From: Paraphaeosphaeria minitans
Taxonomy: Eukaryota; Ascomycota; Dothideomycetes; Pleosporales; Didymosphaeriaceae
NCBI GenBank assembly: GCA_015832175.1
Contig: WJXW01000001.1
Location: forward strand, 2,542,001 to 2,606,000
Direction of reading: 5' to 3'
DNA length: 64,000 nt
Numbering within the stretch: the first letter of the stretch is position 1; every line of letters begins with the position of its first letter. A program made the position numbers and the translations under genes. Positions 33,999 through 45,562 of the stretch are shown here, piece by piece. The notes under the pieces were generated by a model. That model saw only the letters and a list, made by a program, of their open reading frames with translations. It did no database searches and was not told the origin of the DNA.

Positions 33999-35186
33999 TC
34001 ACTCTGCCTTGGAAAGCGCACGAGACTTTTGCTGCTCTTGTGACTTCTTCTTCTGCCATTGCCATTCCACCAAGACTGGTAGAAATTGCCACAAATCAAA
34101 CTCTGGCCAGAGACACTTGAGGATTACAATCGAAGTGTTCTCATGGCATTGCCACAGCATGAAGTCGCTCAGGCGGTCCACTCCGGAGGTTCGAACCAAC
34201 AAGTCCAGTGGCGGTGCGCCGGCAGTCAGCATGTGCTCGTCTAGCGTTTCCGCCGTTATGCTTTCGGGATCCGGATAGGATGGCGCTGTCGTGTGGCTCT
34301 CATCCTTGTCCGAGGAGTTAATCGCAGTTGTAGTTGACGATGAACGACCACCTTCTACTGACTTGGCATCCTTGAGAGAAGACGGAGACGCGGAGCGGGA
34401 CTCCTGCGGTGCGGAGCTGCCATCTGTATCCTCTTCCAACATTTGCTTTCGAATCTGCTGGGTAATGTGCGATTCCGAGAAAGTCCGTTTCGAGGGCGTC
34501 TGGAGACTAGCAAGGGGCGTGCTGTATTGCTCCACTGTCGACTTGATGGCTGTTGTGATTTCGTCGCGCGAAGTATACGGAAAGCAAACATTTAATATCG
34601 CTCTGCGGGCATGTTAGCCAGGCCGACGAAGAGGTGTATTCACCACATACCTGTTGTTGTGTGCGGTGATGGAAACTGCTCTGTCGATCGCTTCGATCAC
34701 ATCCGGCTTCACCAATTCACGGTTCCCCAAAATGCGGATGGAAGCACCGTAACGGTCGAGCAGGGCTCCGTGCTCCGCCAGCTGCACAAGCTTGAGCTTC
34801 GCCAGTTCCATGAGAGCGTCTACTTCGTGCTTCGAGCGCTTGAAGTTCTCGATGCTAAATGCATAGATGGTAACCACCTTGACGCCGGCCTTGTAGCAGA
34901 CTTCCAAGATCTGGTGGCATAATTAGCTTTGACCGAATTCACTTTGCGGAAGGTTGGATTATACACGGGCGAGGGCTTCGAATCCCATGTTGTGCCCCTC
35001 TACAGTTTCAATATGGTGCGAGCGAGCGAAGCGTCTGTTGCCGTCCATCACAAATGCGACATGCTGGGGCATGGGGCCCTGTCTAAGAGCGCCGATGAGA
35101 AGCTCGCGCAGCTGACGGACAGTCCAGGCGACTGGTGGCGAGTATGCAATCCACCTGGAGATGCCGTGCTTGTGGATGGACGCCAT
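33999..35186 (-). CDS. RER2: dehydrodolichyl diphosphate synthase (cis-prenyltransferase)
   Basis: Minus-strand exons 35186-34965, 34910-34651 and 34602-33999 (introns 54 and 48 nt) give 361 aa. Conserved regions: HVAFVMDGNRRFAR with the catalytic Asp 48; GFEALARILEVCYKAGV across the first junction; VVTIYAFSIENFKRS; ILNVCFPYTSRDEIT across the second; and DLLVRTSGVDRLSDFMLWQ (RTSG at 298-301), then WPEFDLWQFLPVL near the end. It elongates farnesyl diphosphate with isopentenyl units in cis at the ER to make the dolichol backbone used in N-glycosylation and GPI anchoring. An insert of roughly 85 Ser-rich residues (about 190-275) separates the two halves of the domain and probably loops out. It shares a divergent 503-bp region with the next gene. 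Confidence 0.93.
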
Positions 35187-35689
35187 GGTGGGCGTATCGG
35201 AGAGGTGTAAGGTGGGATTTCTAGGAGGTTCTAAAGGCGCAGTAGCGAGCGACGGACAGGAATGCGATCAAGAACGCTCAAAGTGAAGAGGCAGAAGTGA
35301 AGCACTCATGAATCAGGCGGCATGCTGCATAAGAATACGCTTCAATGGCAAGTTTACGTGTCGCTGGGCGGAGTCCCGGCTGTGACGCGACTTCCCAGAA
35401 ACCACAAGAAACCGCGGTGGATCCTCGGGGCGATCCTTCCAACATGGCAGAAGCCCTGCAGCTGCGGCTACCCGGCTACGAAAGGTCACGTGGAGCTTGG
35501 CATTCGGCTCGGATTTTCCACCTTGTCCCAATCCTTGGTTGCTTGCCCTCCACCAACTCATCAAGCTCCCTCAGCGGTCGCGTGTCAAGACAGGTAGCTT
35601 CTGCACGCTTATAGAGCTAGCCTCCCTTTCCCTTACTAACCTGCGCTCTTGCTCTGTGCATTTCTTTCTCGCTCTTGATTGTGTTCGCC
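35187..35689. promoter_or_regulatory. divergent promoter region, RER2 / Cys-Pro protein
   Basis: 503 bases between the two start codons, so both promoters must lie here. I see no clear TATA box or named factor site. The part next to the plus-strand gene is pyrimidine-rich (about 35615-35680), as is common before fungal starts. Confidence 0.5.
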
Positions 35690-37435
35690 ATGTCCTCTGG
35701 GCCACCCGCCGTTGTCCAACAATTAGCGGAGCGGCTCTCCGAAGGGTTCGAAGCGTTGAGCGGGGAGTATCACTTATTGCTTGCACAGCAACGACAGCTG
35801 GAGAGTAAGCTGTCCTGGGCCAAACAGCAGGTATGTCAAAATTTTTTTTTCCACGTATTTTCGCTTGCTTTTATGATGAAAAATATTAGCTCTAGACCTG
35901 CAGTCGCTCGCGGCTTTGACAGACAACCTTACCACTTACTGATGCGACTCAATCTCGCCCACCGTTATCATCCCTCTAGGAAGATCATCGCTGACTCTTC
36001 CAAGTACTTAGATCTACTGAAACGTTCTGCCCCCGATACCCTTGCCCAAGACCACCTCGTTTTTCTCCAAGACCTCGAGCATGTAGCATTAGATTTGCAG
36101 CGACCACCTATCTCGTGGATCGATCAGATAGCACAGATTGACGATGCCGAACGGAAGAATCACGCTGTCCTCATTAAACAAGCCGAGTCAGCCGTAGCAG
36201 ACTTGCGCGCCCCTGTCGTTGATTCTGGAGTGAAGATTTGGAGTGGGCCATCGGCAGACCTGCGGCCGACGCCCCTCCGGATACAGACGAATGCAGACAT
36301 GTCCTCGATAGAGAGGGACTTCACAACCAGCGGGACACCAAGCAAGCTTGGCTGTCCGTTTGCCGCGAACAGTGCTAGGCAGAGCCCACTGGCCACTCCT
36401 CGCAGCTCCATCTCTCGCATAAGCCAAAAAGGGCGCAGGTCGAAGCGCCCTTCGTTCAACGATCCCATACGGGCTGAGATTTGTGGTATCGACGACCCTG
36501 CATCTGCATCTGCCTCTGTCGAAGGTTCAGCTGGCGTATGCCCGATTCGTTTCCTCGACCAACATGACCCACAAGACGTTGCAAAGTATTTTGAAAAGCA
36601 CAAGCACGAACTGCCACGAAGTCATGAAGTGTGCATTAATCGCTTTCAAAGCAACACGAACAGTATACAGGAAGTCGATCGCAAATATGGCGACCTCGTC
36701 AGCATGATACAAGGATTGGGTCAGAAGCATCAGGCATGGCTTCCCGAAGAACCAGAGGAAGTCGATGAGGGTCCAACCGCACAAGAGGACGAGGTAAAGA
36801 CGGACGTCAAAGTGGAGAAATGGGCTACGGCGGTCACAGCGAGTCTTCAGAACAGCACACCAGACCAAGACCAAGACGAGTTGGAAGTGCCGGAAATGAC
36901 GCCCGATGAGATCAGGTCGCCTCGCTTTGATCGCCCTCTCAAAGAGATTCGAGTTGGAGAATCCCCGAGCCGGCCGTGGGGCATTCATGTCCCCGCCAAG
37001 TATACCGATGCTGAAAGCTCATCGTCTGTGGGATCTGCCGCAACCGCTTCACCTCAGCTTCCTCTTGACACAACCCGGCCTATTGGCGATGCACCGCCTA
37101 AGAAAACAGGAGGCTGCCCATTCGGTCACATGGTCAAAGGCGATGAATCCAAGGTACAAGAACGGGGTACTGCTGCAGAGACAGTGCAGCCAGCCATGAC
37201 AGACGCGCCTGTCTCGAACCTTGCCCATCCCATGAATCCGAAATCAGCAGTACCACGTGTGCATGAACCCGAACCCAGACTCGAATCCAGTCCGGAACCT
37301 AATGGGACGCCTTCGCCGACAACGCCAACCGTGATCCCTCAAATGGTGTTCAACGGACCCGTCTTCTTAGGATACCCGCCAGAACAGCTGGCTATACTTT
37401 TGCAGAACAGCAACCTCGGCGCTGCCATGCGGTGA
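35690..37435 (+). CDS. fungal protein of unknown function with three Cys-Pro motifs
   Basis: Proposed exons 35690-35830 and 36005-37435 give 523 aa. The 174-nt intron (GTATGT, branch CTGAC, CCAAG) is a multiple of three and stop-free, so the retained-intron form is also open. Splicing joins a coiled-coil start LESKLSWAKQQ directly to YLDLLKRSAPD. A conserved-looking block, CPIRFLDQHDPQDVAKYF, KHELPRSHEVCINRFQSN and KYGDLVSMIQGLGQKH, occupies about 225-290. GCPF occurs near 163 and 415 and VCPI near 225: three Cys-Pro dipeptides in similar hydrophobic settings, reminiscent of heme regulatory motifs. The remainder is acidic and Pro-rich. I know no named homologue. An upstream in-frame ATG-like codon at 35675 is less likely than MSSGPPAVV. 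Confidence 0.6.
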   Translation: MSSGPPAVVQQLAERLSEGFEALSGEYHLLLAQQRQLESKLSWAKQQVCQNFFFHVFSLAFMMKNISSRPAVARGFDRQPYHLLMRLNLAHRYHPSRKIIADSSKYLDLLKRSAPDTLAQDHLVFLQDLEHVALDLQRPPISWIDQIAQIDDAERKNHAVLIKQAESAVADLRAPVVDSGVKIWSGPSADLRPTPLRIQTNADMSSIERDFTTSGTPSKLGCPFAANSARQSPLATPRSSISRISQKGRRSKRPSFNDPIRAEICGIDDPASASASVEGSAGVCPIRFLDQHDPQDVAKYFEKHKHELPRSHEVCINRFQSNTNSIQEVDRKYGDLVSMIQGLGQKHQAWLPEEPEEVDEGPTAQEDEVKTDVKVEKWATAVTASLQNSTPDQDQDELEVPEMTPDEIRSPRFDRPLKEIRVGESPSRPWGIHVPAKYTDAESSSSVGSAATASPQLPLDTTRPIGDAPPKKTGGCPFGHMVKGDESKVQERGTAAETVQPAMTDAPVSNLAHPMNPKSAVPRVHEPEPRLESSPEPNGTPSPTTPTVIPQMVFNGPVFLGYPPEQLAILLQNSNLGAAMR

Positions 37436-37655
37436 GCAGCCTTGGATGGCCATGATTTGACAGCGATTTTTAGCGAAAGTTATATACCAGGTAAATGTAT
37501 TGTAATTAAAGGTAGGCCCATGATAGCTACCTCTCGCATTGTGACCAATGACGTGTTGTCCTACTTCCTGTGATTCAACGTAACCTGGGAGTCACCCTCC
37601 ACCAACACGCATGCTGATATCTTGCTGCTCCGCAGTGGTCATGATTCATGCCGTT

Positions 37656-38348
37656 TCATTTCTTTAGGTCATTCATCCACGTCCGCACTGCCTTTGCACT
37701 GTCATGTGAAGCTCGGAACAGCTGCCTCTCGTTCTCATCCAGACCTCGCAGGAAGTCGGCACCTTCTCCAAGAGCACCTCGCGGGTTGTGAGCTTGATCC
37801 GCTATCACTGCGGCCCTGTATTTAAATGCCTTTCTCTGATTAGCCCCGGACTTGATTGGAAAGTTGGGACACTAACATCGCTGAGCACCTCGATCATTTC
37901 CTCTTCCTCAAAAAGCTCAAGAACGCGGGCACCGAGGTTGTAAAAGTGAGGCGCCAGAGCTCTCAGATCGACAGTACGGGCGTCGGCCTTGAGCGCATTT
38001 AGGACGCGTGGGCTGAGTGCCGATGGGTGGTCGAGGGAGACGAGGGATGGACTCTGGCTATACAGGCAGAGTTAGCGATGCTTCGTTTTTCCTAGATGTT
38101 GAGACGAAAACACGGGGCGCCGTACGAGATAGCAAGCATCTCGCCCAGCCAGAGGGGTAGTTCCACTTTGGACCCCTGCTTCACGTCGCCGCTCATGTTG
38201 CCCTCTAGAAAGCCTAGCGCAGGAACGGACAGCTCGAAGGTGCATGGTACTTTCTGGACAAGACGTAAGCAGCAAACAGGCGGATGAAGGCGCGGCACAT
38301 GGTCACCTGAGCATCCGTGAGGATGGCATCGACGTCGTAGTAGGTCAT
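37656..38348 (-). CDS. PSF3: GINS complex subunit Psf3
   Basis: Minus-strand exons 38348-38307, 38253-38126, 38057-37877 and 37829-37656 (introns 53, 68 and 47 nt) give 174 aa. The protein starts MTYYDVDAILTDAQ/KVPCTFEL, continues LGFLEGN, KVELPLWLGEMLAIS/QSPSLVSLDHP, ALSPRVLNALKADARTVDLR, LSD/AFKYRAAVIADQAHNPRGAL, and ends RTWMNDLKK. These are hallmark Psf3 blocks. GINS (Sld5-Psf1-Psf2-Psf3) joins Mcm2-7 and Cdc45 in the CMG replicative helicase, acting in the nucleus at origins and forks. The length is in the family range (about 165-195 aa). The exons are too short to appear as long frames. The gene is divergent from BLM10 and convergent (220 bp) with the Cys-Pro gene. Confidence 0.93.
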
Positions 38349-39324
38349 GTTTTCTGCGAGTTTGATTAGCTATTGAAGGGATCGAAGGGGTGCGATGGTG
38401 GAGCACAAGGAAGATTCGGAAATGCGAGTTGTGCGACAATCGGAACGTGTAGTTAGGTATAGGTATGCAGCGAGAGTCAAAAACAGATGCAAGACAATGC
38501 TGGCCGGACGAGAGGGCGCAGACGGATGGGGAGGAGCGCGTCATGGAGCAAATGAGCCAGACGAGGCAGGAATATGGGCAAGATACGTGTTTGCGGCATA
38601 GGCGTGGAAGACGTGTACGCTTTTGCCTACCTGTGTCGCCCCCAGCGTCGAGGGTTGCGCGTCGGTGAATGCCTGGCGTGCGGATAGGTATAAAGCAAGC
38701 GGAAGTGCCCAGGCACCCGATAAAACAGCGCGCACAGCAGCCTCCAAAAGTTCACCAGGCCTGTCTTGTCTCTTGAAAAGCAAGTCGCTCTCTCTCTCTG
38801 TTCTCGTCGTGGTGAAAGTCGCGTTTGGGCGCGACAAGGCTGCGCGTTTCTAGCTTTGGCCGGTGCTAGTGTTCGTGCGGTTAAGGGCGTGCGGTCGGTC
38901 AAGCGCAGCGCCACGGCTGGCTCCAGTGAGTGTCGTACCTAGCTCCAGGTCCATCTGGGGATTGCGGCGTCGGCTACGTACATGAACTGCTGAGCGCTGA
39001 AGCCACCTCCCCGCCTCCAGTCGACTCTCAAACACATCACCCACCCTCGAGCCGCTTCTGCTGCCACGCTTCACCGTACGTCATCCGCACCACTCTGACC
39101 CATCGCCGTAGCAGCGGTCTTGTGTCGGCACGCCGCCTCACGCAGCCTGCACCCTCCGCAACTGCTGTTCTACTCTAACACCGCTCTCAACAGGCAGGAG
39201 GATCGGCACTGTGGACGACGGCATTCCCATCAGTTTTTTTTTCTCTCTTCGAATGAGCAGGCGTGCTTAGCACCTTCCTCGTTGCACGGCCTGCCCGTTC
39301 CCGGACCCTCACACGCCCGGCACC
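38349..39324. promoter_or_regulatory. divergent promoter region, PSF3 / BLM10
   Basis: 976 bases between the two ATGs. There is a T/C-rich tract at 39231-39250 just before BLM10, and a CTCTCTCTCT run at about 38789-38800. No specific factor site is assigned. Confidence 0.45.
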
Positions 39325-42300
39325 ATGGCTGTCAGCGAACGGATATCACAGCTCATGGGTGCCCTCGAGACGGCCTCGGGCGTGGACTCATCGCGCGCGA
39401 CCTCTCCGGGCGGTGACTGGCGCCAGACCAACGGCGATGCGAACGGCACCGACGAGGAGAAACAGAATCGCAGCCGCCCGCGCACCTTTCCCTACTTCGA
39501 GTACCTCCCGTACAAGGCAGAGGACCCCGACGAGCGCATCGAGAACCTCAACACATGTCTGAAGCATCTGTATATCGCCGTCTCGGCTGGCGACTTTGCG
39601 CCAGGCGCGGTGCACTGGACGCGCGAGCTTCGCGGATGGATTCAGCTGAAGTTCGAGATTCCGCGAGATACTCGGATTAAGATGGTCAATATGTACTACG
39701 AGCTGGCACTGGCCCCCGGTCTGGATTATCTGGTTGCAGAGCGCTTTGCGAGCATGTTCATGACCTTGACCAAGTGAGTCGCTCCCACCGCTATCAAGAG
39801 TAGCACAGCTGACAGATAGGCGAAAACACTACCTTCGCCCCGGAAAAGACCTGACGCTCGACTGGCGGCCGCTGTTCCGTGAACTGAAGACGTTCGTCCT
39901 CCCTTCCGAGTCGGGCGGCTCCTCGCCGGCGAGCATCAAGCGAAATATCCGGACGTTGACAAAACTCTGCACCTTTGCGCAGTACTATTTCGACCCACAG
40001 GAAATACCCGCTATCCTAGATGAGGTTCTTCCTTTCTTCAGCACGTCGTACTCGGAAGGTGCATTCGTTGTCATCGGCCTGCTCAACTTGCTGATGCCGA
40101 CGAGCGTACCACCAGAGGATAGGGAGGACTTGCAGCCGCAGGAGTACCTGCCTCTATATTTCCATCTGTGGTCCCTAGTAAATCGGTCCAAGCTGGTCGA
40201 TGCGCACTTCATGGATGTCATGTCACGAATGGCACGCGAATTGCTTCCCGCAAGCCACGTCCTGTTCTCGCAGTATGGCCTGTTCACCAGCGAGCAGTGC
40301 TCACTTATATTCACGTCCATTCTACGCTTGCTCGAGATTCCCGTCGGACAAGCGACTTCGCCATACAGCACCACGGTCGACTTAGGCGCCGGCCTTGCCG
40401 TTATGCTTGACCGAGATCAGCGCAAGCATCCCTCTACCCACCATATCGCGCGTATCATAGTCATGTCCTTCTCTCCCGCGTGCATGGAGCACGAAGATTC
40501 CGTTTTCAGCAAACTCGAGGGTCTGATCCAAGCCATCGAGACATTCTACCACCCTTCGAACTCTGGTAACTGGACGCGATCGCTTGCGCAGCTTGTGTTC
40601 TACCTGACCGATTTCTTCCTTTTGCGGTGGAATCGGGAACATAATGGCGAAATGAATGTTCCCGACGATAGAAAGTTGAACGATGCGCTCAAGCGTCGCT
40701 TTGTGCTGTGTTTACGTGAAGTTACCTTCATGGGTATCTTCTCGAAGAGTGAGCGAGCTGTACTCTACTCCCAGAGCGCTTTGCAAGGCCTTGCGTACTT
40801 GGAGCCGACTCTCATACTGCCGGGTGCATTACAGCGCATTTATCCGGCCATGCAGGGCTTAGTTGAGGTACACCGTACCATCTCCTCGATCAAAGCGTTG
40901 CAAATGCTGTCCAAGATCATGGCGCGCACTAAAGGCTTCCGGTGCCACGTTACGACCTTACTAGGACTTGCCATTCCAGGAATCGACCCCAATGATCTGG
41001 ACAAGACCGTGCAGACCCTGAGTTACATACAAGGCGTCTGTTACACGGTGCCGTTCCATGACCTTACGCAAGAAAAGAAGGGCGTAAATGGCACGACCTC
41101 GGATTCAGGAACAGCGACACCGATGGAAGGCGTTGACGTTGGCACCGGGCTTGCTGTGGAATGGATCACGCAACAGGTGGAGCGGTTAGAGAACGCCAAA
41201 GGTTTCGCCGAGATTGATTACGACCAGGAGCTCAGTGATCATGAGGAACAGATGATCTTACGATCTTCGACCACGGGCCTTGCCGAGTTCTTGTTGTCCT
41301 TCCTCGGCCGGGTTTTTACTCTCCTGGAGAACCTGCCGGATGCTGCAAGGGTACGCAGCGGCTCGCCTGAAGAAAATGTGGCAAACTACCTGCCCGCGGC
41401 GTTTACGCCGCTGCTTGCGGCGCTCTCCCCTGAGCTTTTCGACATTGCCCTGGACAAGGTTGCCAATTTTATCACGAACCATGTTATCCATCAGGCTCGT
41501 GATGCGATATCCTTCATCTGCAACAGCTTTGTCAAGGTGAATCCAGAGAAGTCCCTAAAGCGACTACTTCCCCATCTCTTCGCTGGTATTCGCACAGAGA
41601 TTGAAGATAATGGGGCTGGCTCAACACGAACCACAGGCGCCGAAGTCCTTCCACGAGATCGTGGGCTTGTCTGGTATCTTTGCATCTTGGGCATGTGTGT
41701 TGTCCATGTCGGAGATGCCGTCATGGAGTGGAAAGACGAGCTCTTCGAACTTGCAGAGTATATGCAAAAGAACGTCCGTGGTGCTGCCACGATCCATGTT
41801 TCCAACTTCATACATCATCTCCTTCTCAATATCACATGCACATACACCAACGACTACTCCATCTACGAGGATGACGAGCTTGAGAATGGTCTCACAGCAA
41901 ACTCGTGGGGTCGTCAGGTAGATGTAAAGCAATTGAACATCAAATGGCACAAGCCCAGTGCTGAGGAGATCGATTTTGCCGTTAAGTTATTCGAGTCACA
42001 AGTCACTACCTCTATCAATACGTTGACTGCTTTGATTTCTGCCGACCCACCAGTCAAGCGCGAAGGTACGGGCAAGGACTGGTCAGATGAACTCTCTCGG
42101 AACATCACGCTGCTGCGACTGGTCATATCGGGTATCTCAGTTCTGTTCAATATCCGTCATGATCAGCCACACGAAGCGGGCGATGATGAGGACGAAATCG
42201 ATGCCATGGAAACAGAAGGCATCGAGGACGACGCTGGATTGGGCGAGGCTGAAGACGAGGATGTCAAGCCTACCTTCCAGTACGAAACAGGGTACCCTCT

Positions 42301-45300
42301 GAAACGTGGCGACAAGAATTACGAGCTTCTTCACGACCTCCGCCATAAGGTCGGCCTGACGCTCCATGAAGTTCATTGCTTCTTGAATGAGAAACAAGAG
42401 GATGACGTTATATGTTTCAACCAACTGTACAACGCCTATCGGTCGTGGTTCATCGACGTGGGAATCGAACGGTCTGCCCATATTCTGGAGCGTGTAACCC
42501 GTCTCCTCGAATCCGATGAGGTCGCCTTCAAGTTTCAAGGGTTGAGGAAGGAGTATCCGCGACCGTTACTTGTCAGACGCGCCTATGTCTACCACCTGCA
42601 GCGTTTACGACACAATGCGAGCACTCGACCGAAGACAGACCTTGACAAGACATTGCTCTTGGACCTTGCGCAGTCGAGTATTTCTCTGTATACTGACATC
42701 CGTCGTACCGCGCAGACTGCCAGCGAATCAGCCATTAAATGCGTGTTGGGTGCGAAGCCCCTCATCATTCCCCCGCTTCTTGATGCCTTAGTGAAGGCTG
42801 TCGGCGAGAATGATTATCCTCGCATCAAGGGTTCCATGTTTACCCTTCTGTTCGGTAGCCTAGCGAAGACGATCAGTCGCGATTGGCGGTTCACACCTAC
42901 CCTCATCAAAGCCTTCATCGAAGTTACCGGTGCCGACAAGCCCTCTGTTCAGAAGCTTGCAGCGAATGCGACGTTCCAAGTCATGGACATGGGCAAGGCA
43001 ATGGAGCGCATGGTGATACTTGATAAAGCGGTTGTCGAAGCCATCGCTTTTGTCATTGACCCGCTCGAAGACAACATGGTGCAGCAAAAGGTTGTGAAGC
43101 GGCGAGACTTCATCAAGCATAAGCGAGCACGCATTGAAGGCAAGAAGGCAACTCTCTCCAAGGAGCTGATCGACATGACGAAGACCTCCCATTGGAAAAA
43201 GGTCAGCCGAACCGCGGCCATCATTGTCAACCTCACCATGCGCTTCGATACGATTGCATCAGACGAGATGATCAACCTTGTAGCCCAAGGAGCCATAGAT
43301 CAGCACCCTAGCCTTCGTGGCCTGTACGCTGGTGCTTTGGTAGGCTTATTTGGCGTCATCCAGACTCGTTCTCTTGCCGACCACAGCTACGAGAAATACC
43401 TACTCATGGAAGAGGAGGTACCTGACAAGATCTCGGTAGATACGAAAGCCGATGATCCTACATGGACAGAAGAGTACTTGAGCATGTTCACCAAGGCGGA
43501 TGCCAAGTACTATGTCGACGCCGACCATCCTGGTTGGCTAGTGTGGACGAGGACGATGCCTGCTTTCCTACCCAACCCTCCAGAGATGGCTTATGACGAG
43601 GTCGAGACACATGTTCGGAAGAAGCTTGCTGCTATTCTTGACCGATCCTGGTTCTCAAATTACTTCGCTTTTATGAAGCAAGAACCCCGCGACGCAGGCG
43701 CTGATCGTTTCCGGATGTCCAGCGCTATGCTGCTAACGCATGCTTTCGACTTGGTCTTCGCAGGCCTGACAACGACCACCTTCGAAGACATCAAGGATCT
43801 CACCCAAGCCGTCTACGGCGATGGTAGTGACAAGCACCAGCACCGTGCCACATCCGAGATCATGGGCGCTTTGCTCACGTGTGCACCTGACCTCCAGCCT
43901 GAGCAGCGACAAGAAACCTGGGAATATGTCTTCCCAATCATTCGGGGCATATTCGAAGACGGCCTGAATCCCGACAACTCAGGTTATTGGACTACCTTTT
44001 TACATGTCGTGCTCCAGGCTAAAGATCCCAGGCGAGGATGGCCTCTTGTAGATTGGCTATCAAGCTTCCGCCTGGACATGGACTCGAACGCGGCCTTCAA
44101 GGAGAGTTCCAAGATTTACCTACTCCAACAATGTATTGCTGACGCTGGTTGGCACTTCCGCCTGGAGAAGCCCATTTTGGAGAACTTCATGCAGCATCTT
44201 GATCATCCGTACAAGGGCGTACGTGAAGCCATGGGCCAGACCATCGCCGCCATATATCGAACACGGTACTACGAATCATACAAGAACGTTGCTGCACTCA
44301 TCAAAGCGCAGAAGGAAGCCTCGTCCATCGGTGTCCGGCCATATGAGCCGACGCCGGAGTTTTCGAAGATGATCACAGAAGTATTCGAGCGCTTGGAAGT
44401 ATGGCGAGTCGAGCGTCCCGCAGGTCAACAAACGCCTTCCCCATATACGAATGGTGGCAAGACAGTCCTCCTCTGGCTCGACTCCACCCTCTCGTCCTAC
44501 GAGTGCACACAGCTGGTCCAATTCTTCCCCAATGTGTTCACCGAGCAGCTCCTCCACATGATGGACATCAAAGAAGACCCCGAGCTCCAATCTCTTGCCT
44601 ACCACGTCTTCCGCCACTTGCCCAACATCCCGCACCGCCAGGGCGAGGACGCAGAGTTCATTGCAGCTCTCATCCGCATCGGCCGCACGGCCACCAGCTG
44701 GCACCAACGTCTCCGCATCCTCATCAACATCCAGGTCATCTACTTCCGCCGGCTCTTCCTGATGAGCGAGCAGCAGCAGCTCGCCATGTATGAATGCGTC
44801 TCCGCCATGCTACAAGACACGCAGCTCGAAGTCCGCATGGGCGCTGCCACCACGCTATCTGGTATGATCCGCTGCTCGCCCGTCGCGCTGCGTGACCGTA
44901 TGGTCGTGAAGCTTAAGGAGCAGTTCACCACCACCCTAACCAATAATCCGCTACCCAGGCGCAAGTTGCCAGGTACACCGACGGCCGAGCAGAGCAAGCT
45001 GGTCCTGACACGCCACGCGGCCGTGCTAGGGCTGGGCGCGCTCATCCAAGCGTTCCCGTACACGAGCCCGCCGCCAGCGTGGTACACGGATGTGCTTGCC
45101 AGTCTGGCGCGCAAGGCGGCGGCGGATCCGGGCATGGTGGGCAAGAGCGTGAAGAGCATCTTGGCCGACTTCAAGAAGACGAGGCAAGATACTTGGCATG
45201 TGGACGTCAAGGTAAGATTCACCTGCTCCTCAGGACATTTCCCCAGGCCCCACTAACCCACGTGCACAGGCTTTCGAGCAGGAACAGCTGGAGGACTTGG

Positions 45301-45332
45301 AGGGCGTACTCTGGAAGAGCTACTTCGCGTAA
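39325..45332 (+). CDS. BLM10: proteasome activator Blm10/PA200
   Basis: Exons 39325-39773, 39820-45211 and 45270-45332 (introns 46 and 58 nt) give 1967 aa. Recognisable blocks are FPYFEYLPYKAEDPDERIENLN at the N-terminus, the junction MTLTK/RKHYLRPGKDLTLDWRPLF, a long HEAT-like solenoid, LLRLVISGISVLFN, RLRILINIQVIYFRRLFLM and EVRMGAATTLSGMIRCSP. The short last exon supplies FEQEQLEDLEGVLWKSYFA. Blm10/PA200 caps the 20S core particle as a ring of HEAT repeats and inserts its C-terminus between alpha subunits to open the gate. Family members usually end YYA, a hydrophobic-Tyr-any motif; here the end is YFA. Length is between human PA200 (about 1840) and yeast Blm10 (about 2140). An acidic loop lies near 800. 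ATG context CACCATGG is strong. Confidence 0.95.
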
Positions 45333-45562
45333 TTTCCGCCGCCGCACGAGGAAACGATACGATCCCGCAATGTAATTATACACGTGCCAAGGGTAGATGT
45401 ATAGGGCTTAGGGTACCACATAAAAGGTGTGCTTAGTGATTTAGCGTGTCTAAACCTTGTCATCGTGAAGGCGTGAACACAGCCCAGATATCCGTCCAGA
45501 ACCCCAATATCAGCTGCGTTGCAGATGGTAGGCGATGCAGCAAGTCTACCCAAAAGAGCACC

